Below, piece by piece: positions 58,369 to 64,000 of a DNA stretch of 64,000 nt (its first letter is position 1; each line of letters starts with the position of its first letter). This DNA is from Isoetes taiwanensis. Taxonomy: Eukaryota; Streptophyta; Lycopodiopsida; Isoetales; Isoetaceae. A model generated the notes under the pieces. It had not been told where the DNA came from. It made no database searches and saw only the letters and a list, made by a program, of their open reading frames with translations. The DNA lies in contig JAJEKV010000032.1 of assembly GCA_021234155.1 (NCBI GenBank), forward strand, positions 496,001 to 560,000. The letters are read 5' to 3'. Made by a program: the position numbers and the translations under genes.

Positions 58369-58947
58369 GTAAAGGAGTTGGCCAGCAGGACAGGAATGGA
58401 CTTTAGCCAGCAGGTTAAAGAGCTTGAAGAGAAATATGATCAAGTATGTTTACACTGTAAATCCTACAATAGTGCACAGGTTAAAGTAAACTTACCATGT
58501 CTGTTTTTTTTTAGATGAGACGTGATCTATACTCCCACATTTAACGTCGTGCAAAGGCTACACTTGGCTCGCCATCCTAATTGCCCTACCTTTATGGACC
58601 ATGTCCTCAATATGACCCCAGGTATGCATTGTTTCCCTTTGAATCAGCTCTTATAATAATGTGCCCCATGTTGCCTCAACTCGCACACACCACCAGTGGC
58701 TAGAATTACATGGAGATAGGGCAGGATATGATGACCCAGCTATGGTCACAGGGATCGGAATGATGGATGGCATGAGTTTCATGTTTATTGGGCAGCAAAA
58801 GGGTATTTGATTGCTTATCTATATTGTTTAACATGTCTTGAGATCCATTTGTATTTTGAAGGTATCGCAAGGCATTGAGAATGATGAGGCATGCTGAGCA
58901 GCATGGATTTCCTATCCTTACATTTGTTGATACTCACGGTGCATCAG
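58369..58947 (+). pseudogene. CAC3: Captured fragment of plastid acetyl-CoA carboxylase carboxyltransferase alpha subunit
   Basis: Four exon pieces with introns. 58369-58443: VKELASRTGMDFSQQVKELE. 58515-58621: RDLYSH, then VQRLHLARHPNCPTFMDHV. 58697-58802: [19 protein letters not shown] to FIGQQKG. 58862-58947: YRKALRMMRHAEQHGFPILT, then FVDTHGAS. The order and wording match accA/plant alpha-CT, which with the beta subunit moves carboxyl from biotin to acetyl-CoA in the stroma. It is broken: a frameshift near 58548 (between SH and VQR), phase loss at the third piece, loss of the exon usually between QKG and YRK, His for Pro in the conserved DTPGA, and nothing after GAS, so the catalytic C-terminal half is gone. 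Introns show DNA-level capture. Confidence 0.85.
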
Positions 58948-59214
58948 TACAGTGCAGTACATATGGTTTTTATTATTGGTCATACTTGAGAATAGTATTT
59001 TTTTTTTTTACCCCAGAACTTTGAATGCCGGAATGACATGAAATTTTGCGTGTTCCTTTTGAAGTATGGCTCAACAGGATAAAGACCTTATGCAATAAGG
59101 GCTTGCCAATGCTTCGAGTGCAATGGCAAGCACATTTCGTTTTGTGGAATGCGGTGCAATGGCAAGAACGATTAAGTTTTGTGGAATCACGATCGTTTAT
59201 GTTTGAGATTGGTG

Positions 59215-59845
59215 GAGGCCTCACACACTAATAACGGCCCGGAGGAGCATCAACAAGGTTGTTGTTATCCCTTCGAAAGGATTCATGTTTCTCGGATCTT
59301 GAGACATCTGCGGAAAGTTTGTTGCTAAGGTATAGCCACGACTTCTTGCATTTTCCCCTCCATATCGAATGCTGTGCATGGCAAACATTGAAGTTTGTGC
59401 TTTACATTATTCTATTTGTATCTACTTAATCTAGCTAGCAGCTTGTGCTTCTTGATCTTGGTTGTTTAAAACTTTTTGCTCCAAGCCCTTTTCAGGTCAT
59501 TTTGCTCTTGCTAGAGGCTTGTAGACATAACATAGGTGCAAGGCCTCACACACTAATAACTTGGCCGGAGGAGCATCAACAAGGTTGTTGTTATCCCTTG
59601 AATCTTTGGTGGAACATAGGGATTCATGTTTCTCAGATCTTCAGTACATCTTCTGCAAGAAAGTTTCTTGCTAAGGTATAGCCACGACTTCTTGCATTTT
59701 TCCCCTCCATATCGGATCTGCATTCGGCAAACATTGAAGTTTGTGCTTTTGCTACATGATTCTATTTGTATCTACTTAATCTAGCTAGCAGCTTGTGCTT
59801 CCTGATCTTGGTTGTTTAAAACTTTTGCTTCAAGCCTGCTCTGGT
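59215..59845 (+). repeat. ~320-bp tandem duplication with exon-like content
   Basis: 59215-59485 and 59540-59840 match (cctcacacactaataac to cttggttgtttaaaac). In the second copy an open stretch ends GIHVSQIFSTSSARKFLAK just before a gtatag donor-like site at about 59676; the first copy has lost part of it. It may be a second captured gene exon. No family is recognised. Confidence 0.6.
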
Positions 59846-59855
59846 CATATTATTT

Positions 59856-60188
59856 TTGCAAAAAATAATGCCATGGGTGCTCATGTTTTGGAAAAGGATG
59901 TCACGAAGACAAGTTCGAGAACATGTGGTTCTACCAAGGAACATTGATGACCAATTTGGAGATGTAAATGTGGTATTTCCTAGCAATTCAATTGCAAAAG
60001 ATGAGATGCCGCAGTATTCAAATACATCGATCACTTTGAGCTTGCCTTCAGACTTCCTTGGTGAGCTATATAGTGATGATAAGGCATCAACATTGGCAGA
60101 TTTCTTTACATGCAGCCACGAAGCTTGTGCGCTATCCTTTGGAGGACGGCTGACTAATGATTCACCACCTCAGATTAGAGCATGTTAA
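59856..60188 (+). CDS. Unrecognised 110-residue ORF in the Helitron
   Basis: Protein-like composition (HVVLPRNIDDQFGDVNVVF, SITLSLPSDFLGELYSDDK, then ADFFTCSHEACALSFGG), ending in TAA at 60186. The other two frames are closed, which favours a captured exon or a decayed gene. It is in the same orientation as the carboxyltransferase fragment but is not part of that protein. I do not recognise it. Confidence 0.3.
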   Translation: MQKIMPWVLMFWKRMSRRQVREHVVLPRNIDDQFGDVNVVFPSNSIAKDEMPQYSNTSITLSLPSDFLGELYSDDKASTLADFFTCSHEACALSFGGRLTNDSPPQIRAC

Positions 60189-62266
60189 TAAACGGCTTTG
60201 TGGAGTATGGCAATTTTAAGTTTTTGATGCAATTTTAAAATTAAGTAGATACCTTCTTGAAGTGCCATCTGCCCACAAAATGCGTGTTAACCGGGAAGAT
60301 ATAAGCTTGGAGACCTTTGCCAAAATACTCTCTGAACGTTCTATAAAGAACCCACTTTTGATATGAATAATGGCTTTTGTTGATTTGTAGACCAACTATG
60401 TTGTTGTTCATGCGACTTATTGTTACACATAATATCGATTCGTACTAAAATTATCGTACATATTCTATAATAGAAGATAAGCAAGATTTATTCACCGTTT
60501 TCTCTGAGATGAACTACTGCAGACCGATAATGTGAGGTCGTTTTTGTGGTAAAATTCATTCTTGGTACTTCTCTCCTTGCATTATTATTGTTCTTTATTT
60601 CTGATACCCCTCTTGATCTGTTCCAATTCTACTACCACAATTATTTCCCTAATGCTTGGGGGATGTTGCAAGCCGCAATCAGAATAGACTGCTGCTAAGA
60701 TGGCGAATAAATTCTGCTTTGTAGCATTTTAAAAGTACAACATTTTGATTCTTGTCCACCTACTCTATACTTATAAAACTATTGACTTGTTTTATAGGAT
60801 GCACAACGGAGATGAGCCCAGGATAGGCAAAATGTTGTATTAAGGGCTTGTGATGCTTGGAGGAAAAAGACTCTTGCCACATATGCGGTGAAGGTGGCAA
60901 GAGATGTTAGATGTCGGTACCAAAATATGATCCTTTACGTGGTATCTTACGGAGTTTACATGTGAATGTTTGTTGTGAAGGTTATTTTTCATACCCGAAC
61001 TACAATGTGGCTATTTTTATCTCATTGCCGATTAGAACAAGCAACATGAAATTTGTGTTGATGGTAGTTGGATCATTGGAACTTCGTGATGGTGCAAATG
61101 TTGAGTTGAAATATGGAAAGAAGAAGGGAAAAGAGAACTTATTGTTCCAAACTTGAGGCAAGCTCATTCATTATTTTTTCGATTAAATTAAAACAGTCGA
61201 GTCCACGATCTATGCTTTGAAGAGTTGAAGAAGTAAAGTCCTTGGAGACTTTGATCCACGAACCTCTATTTTCTAGCTTAGAAGGAAACAAGGGTTCAGA
61301 AAGGGTGGTAATTTCTTGGTAGGATGTTTATTCCCAAATTACCTTATGTGCAGCCGAACATGGATGAAAACGATCTAGGGCGTGATTTGACTTGTAGATG
61401 TCATTTCACATTTCCTCCAAGTTTTCAAATTATCTTACCCACTAGGTTTGGTTGTATAGCTGATTTTGTATATGGGGAATTGGAGGTTTTTAAATGTATG
61501 GTCTCTTTAATGTAATTCAGAGGAGAAATATCATGACAACATGGAACTCTCACTTGTAGATGTTGCCATCTAAAACTTTCACATGATTGGAGGCAACGTT
61601 TGTACTTAATAACAAGTGGTCGAGACTATTAAGATGAAATGAGATACATACAATACTACATTCCGATGAACAATATTCTGTTCAAATAAAACACGGTATC
61701 TCCTTATCCTGGACATGATTTCCACTTTCACTGAACCGTCCAAGTTTGCTCTTAATGTTGGTATATTTATCTCGTGGTTTACCAAGCTCAAGGTATCATG
61801 CATGTTGACTTTTCACAGCTATTGTTTTGGCATCTTCCATTTTTAATGGTTTCATACATGCTACCATCTATCTTACCAACATAGACAAAGATAGCCTTTG
61901 TTATCTAAGGAGCCTTTGAGTAGTTTCCCATGAGCCCAAAACCAGAATGAAAAGTGAGGTGAGATGGAGATGTTGAGTGTTTCCATGAATTGCACCTAAT
62001 TGTTGATGATTTTACCTATTACAATTATTTATAATAATATCTTTACACCATAGCCCTAGCACATGGTTTCAAATGTTACCCGTAGTTCTTTAGATATTAC
62101 ATCCTTATTTTGATGTTCTTACCTATTACGATAATTTCTAATAACATCTTTACATCATAGCCCTAACACATGGTTTCAAATGTTACCCTTCTTGTGGGCC
62201 ATGCAGATTTCTATAAAATCGGATTTATTAATTTAAATCGCAAGGATGACCCAATCCTCTTGCAAG

Positions 62267-62270
<4 letters not shown>
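60189..62270 (+). other. Helitron interior with further exon-like scraps
   Basis: Near 60780-60905 a tttttatag acceptor-like site precedes a reading with one early stop that includes VVLRACDAWRKKTLATYAVK. Open pieces at 60911-61156 (LELRDGANVELKYGKKKGK) and 61324-61515 follow. None is recognised. Two roughly 110-bp diverged copies occur near 62040 and 62150 (tttcaaatgttaccc). The rest is AT-rich and empty. Confidence 0.4.
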
Positions 62271-62307
<37 letters not shown>

Positions 62308-62314
62308 GGGGGGG
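62271..62314. repeat. T36-G8 homopolymer tract
   Basis: A run of about 36 T followed by eight G. On the minus strand this is C8A36. Such lengths are unreliable in assemblies. Confidence 0.9.
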
Positions 62315-62536
62315 AGGTCAACTCTTATTCAAATACATGATTGAGACATTGTGATCTATAAGATTGGCCTTTGCTTTCTAAAGAGTAACAAGGAGATTAT
62401 TGTATAACCTATAGATATGATTGATATCACATTCTAATCAATCATTAAACGTTCATTTGCACAACATTCTAGGATTAAGATCCCTTTCCTTTTTACCACC
62501 ACGAGAACATTTGCCTATAAATTATGCCTGACAGAA

Positions 62537-62565
62537 AGCCCAGCAACGCTGGGCACTTTTTCTAG
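62537..62565 (+). other. Helitron 3' terminal hairpin and CTAG end
   Basis: A perfect 7-bp stem with AAC loop, seven bases (acttttt), then CTAG. In Helitrons this hairpin is the rolling-circle termination signal. Confidence 0.7.
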
Positions 62566-62821
62566 TATATATATAAAGTCCATAACGTCGCTATAACAAA
62601 ATACGTCGCGGAGACGTCGCATGCGACGCTCTGTAATTTTTTTAAACCGCGCGCGACCGGCTTTCCCGCTCCTTTTCTTTTCGCTTCCTCTTCGAGCTTT
62701 TTGGGCGATCTGCGGCGCTACTACCCTGATCGACCTGCAAGCAACTATTCTAAGGTTAGTACATCATATTTTTTAGATTGAATAGGTTTTTTGGATTGAA
62801 AGGTGCATGCCTAACCTAGGT

Positions 62822-63660
62822 TTTTTGTGTTCTTCATTTTTCTTCTTCTCTTATTTCTTCTCTTCTATTCTTTCCCCTTCCTTTCTTCTTCCCTTCTCTA
62901 CTTTCCTTCTCTTCTTTCCTTCTTTCCTTCTCTTCTTCTCTTCTTCTCTTCTTCTTATTTCTTCTCTCCTTCTCTCATTTCTCTTCATATTTCTCTTCTT
63001 TTCTTCTCTTCTTTCCCTTCTCTTCTTTCCTTCTCTTCTTTCTTCTTCCCTTCTTCTCTCATTTCTTCTCTTCTTCTCTCATTTCTCTTCATATTTCGTT
63101 TCCTTCCCTTCTTCCCTTCTCTTATTTCTTCCCTTCTTCCTCCTTCTATTCTTTCTCTTCCCCTTCGATTCTATTCTTCTCTTCTCTTATTCTATTCTTC
63201 TCGATTATATTCTTCTCTTCTCTTATTCTATTCTATTCTTCTCTTCTCTTATTTTTATTCTCTTCTCTTATTCGATTCTATTCTTCTCTTCTCTTCGATT
63301 CTATTCTTTCTTTCTCTTCTTCCCTTCTTCGATTCTTTCTTCTTCTCTTATTTTTTTTTATCTCTTCTCTCCTTCTCTTATTTTTCTCTTCATATTTCTT
63401 TTCCTTCCCTTCTTCCCTTCTTCCTCCTTCTATTCTTTCTCTTCCCCTTCGATTCTATTCTTCTCTTCCCCCATCATTTCTTCTTCTCTCCTTCCGTGCT
63501 TTCCCTTCCCATCTTCGACCCTTCCTTATTTCTTCTCCCCCCTTCTCTTGTTTCTCCCACCCTTATCTTCTTCTTGATTATTTTTTTCTTTTCTTGATTT
63601 TCTATTTTTTCCGTTTTAATTTTTTATTTTTTTCGATCTTCTTCTTTTTGTTCTTATTCT
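62822..63660 (+). repeat. Polypyrimidine tract, second copy
   Basis: TTCTC-rich tract homologous to 5046-5930, slightly shorter, with ttcgatt where copy 1 has ttgatt. The 256-residue Ser/Phe/Leu frames are composition artefacts. Confidence 0.9.
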
Positions 63661-63789
63661 TTTTAACTTTTGTTTGCGGGTTTGTGTTTGTCCTTTTTAT
63701 TTGGGCCGGAGAATCTTGTGCGCACCACGTTCTTCATTTGGTAAGTTCATCACACTTGCATTTTTTATAGCTTTAAATAGGTTAAAAAA

Positions 63790-64000
63790 ATTGGCCAGTC
63801 GCTTGTTCAAGGGCATGGGTGGCTCCACCTAGAGTGGAGAGGCCATGTGTGCCCGGGTTGAAGTCCACTTCCACTATGATCAAATTTTATTTTCCTAGGT
63901 TAAGGGTAAGCTTGTTCAAGGGCACAGTGCGGCTCCATCTAGAGTGGAGAGGATCACTTGCAGGGTTCAAAATTAGACTTAAGACTTGTTATTTGTTAGG
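63790..64000 (+). repeat. tRNA-like ~100-bp repeats, second copy (first two units)
   Basis: Two units start near 63797 and 63905 with the gcttgttcaaggg start. The first keeps cccgggttgaagtcc, a B-box-like phrase; the second is damaged. They match 6056-6230. Confidence 0.55.

Larger units (their letters stand above)
56769..62565 (+). mobile_element. Non-autonomous Helitron carrying host gene fragments
   Basis: The 5' end reads A|TCTATCTATATAGTAATAAAA, close to the TCTCTA-CTATATAATAAA start of plant Helitrons. The 3' end has the hairpin GCCCAGC-AAC-GCTGGGC (62538-62554) seven bases before CTAG (62562-62565), followed by T. The insertion lies between A and T within a (TA)n tract that continues on both sides, and there is no target duplication; all of this is Helitron-like. 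The length is 5.8 kb. No Rep/helicase gene is seen. It contains intron-bearing exons of a carboxyltransferase alpha gene and other exon-like pieces in the same orientation, the usual cargo of plant Helitrons. Confidence 0.65.
62570..64000 (+). mobile_element. CACTA-like element, second copy (runs off window)
   Basis: Matches 4770-6240 from ataaagtccataacgtcgctataac onwards. The GC-rich lead includes gacgtcgcatgcgacgc, which array-side copy 1 has in damaged form. Then come cttttcttttcgcttcctcttcgagcttttt, the TTCTC tract and the first tRNA-like repeats. It starts right after the Helitron end, so its own left terminus is not visible here either. Confidence 0.7.

Noticed and set aside
58369-58947. 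Functional carboxyltransferase alpha gene
   Set aside because: A frameshift, a missing exon, DTHGA for DTPGA and the absence of the C-terminal half rule out a working enzyme.
59856-60188. Continuation of the carboxyltransferase protein
   Set aside because: Does not resemble the known C-terminal half (no GEGGSGGA-type or SPE-type motifs).

Overview
The window reads as repeat-dense nuclear DNA from a land plant or close streptophyte relative, assigned from content and not from any single marker gene. It has CACTA-type DNA transposons whose ends read CACTACAAGAGA, a plant-style Ty3 (Gypsy) retroelement, a Helitron, tRNA-like pol III modules, and a fragment of the nuclear gene for the plastid acetyl-CoA carboxylase alpha subunit. 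A Penelope-like (PLE) reverse transcriptase with introns makes a flowering plant less likely, because I know of PLEs in Selaginella, conifers and algae. I cannot name the species. I see no intact host gene.

Layout. 1-4740: tandem satellite of about 1.1 kb. 4765-7935: CACTA-like element with a long TTCTC tract, five tRNA-like 100-bp repeats and a decayed transposase. 7936-23854: nested block. A Ty3 pro-pol remnant is followed by an extra 3' ORF. That ORF is split by a second CACTA element (ends at 14011/18459 and 22474). A 4.45-kb piece (9937-14381), including the CACTA left end, is duplicated in tandem. 23855-28500: AT-rich, mostly featureless, with two Helitron-type 3' ends on the minus strand and a 112-bp hairpin. 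28524-35660: second satellite array, ending at the same junction sequence as the first. 35686-40114 and 49965-51392: four elements built of a 600-bp head plus a long GAATCT-type minisatellite. 40613-49972: a near-intact Penelope-like element on the minus strand with 2.4-kb direct terminal repeats. 51398-55420: three elements with (TA)n ends, each with a tRNA-like A-box/B-box module, the first two head to head. 56769-62565: a 5.8-kb non-autonomous Helitron carrying intron-containing exons of the carboxyltransferase alpha gene. 62570-64000: second copy of the first CACTA-like element, cut by the window end.

The best candidate for something new is the Penelope-like element. Its reverse transcriptase ORF has all expected catalytic motifs, it has an unrecognised 552-residue companion ORF, and part of its coding sequence lies inside the terminal repeats and seems to be joined by splicing. 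The second is the Helitron with the captured gene. A caution applies throughout: repeat copies differ mainly at CAG/CTG (CHG) positions, often by indels. That pattern suggests methylation-linked consensus errors, so many frameshifts in the Ty3 genes and satellites may not be real.
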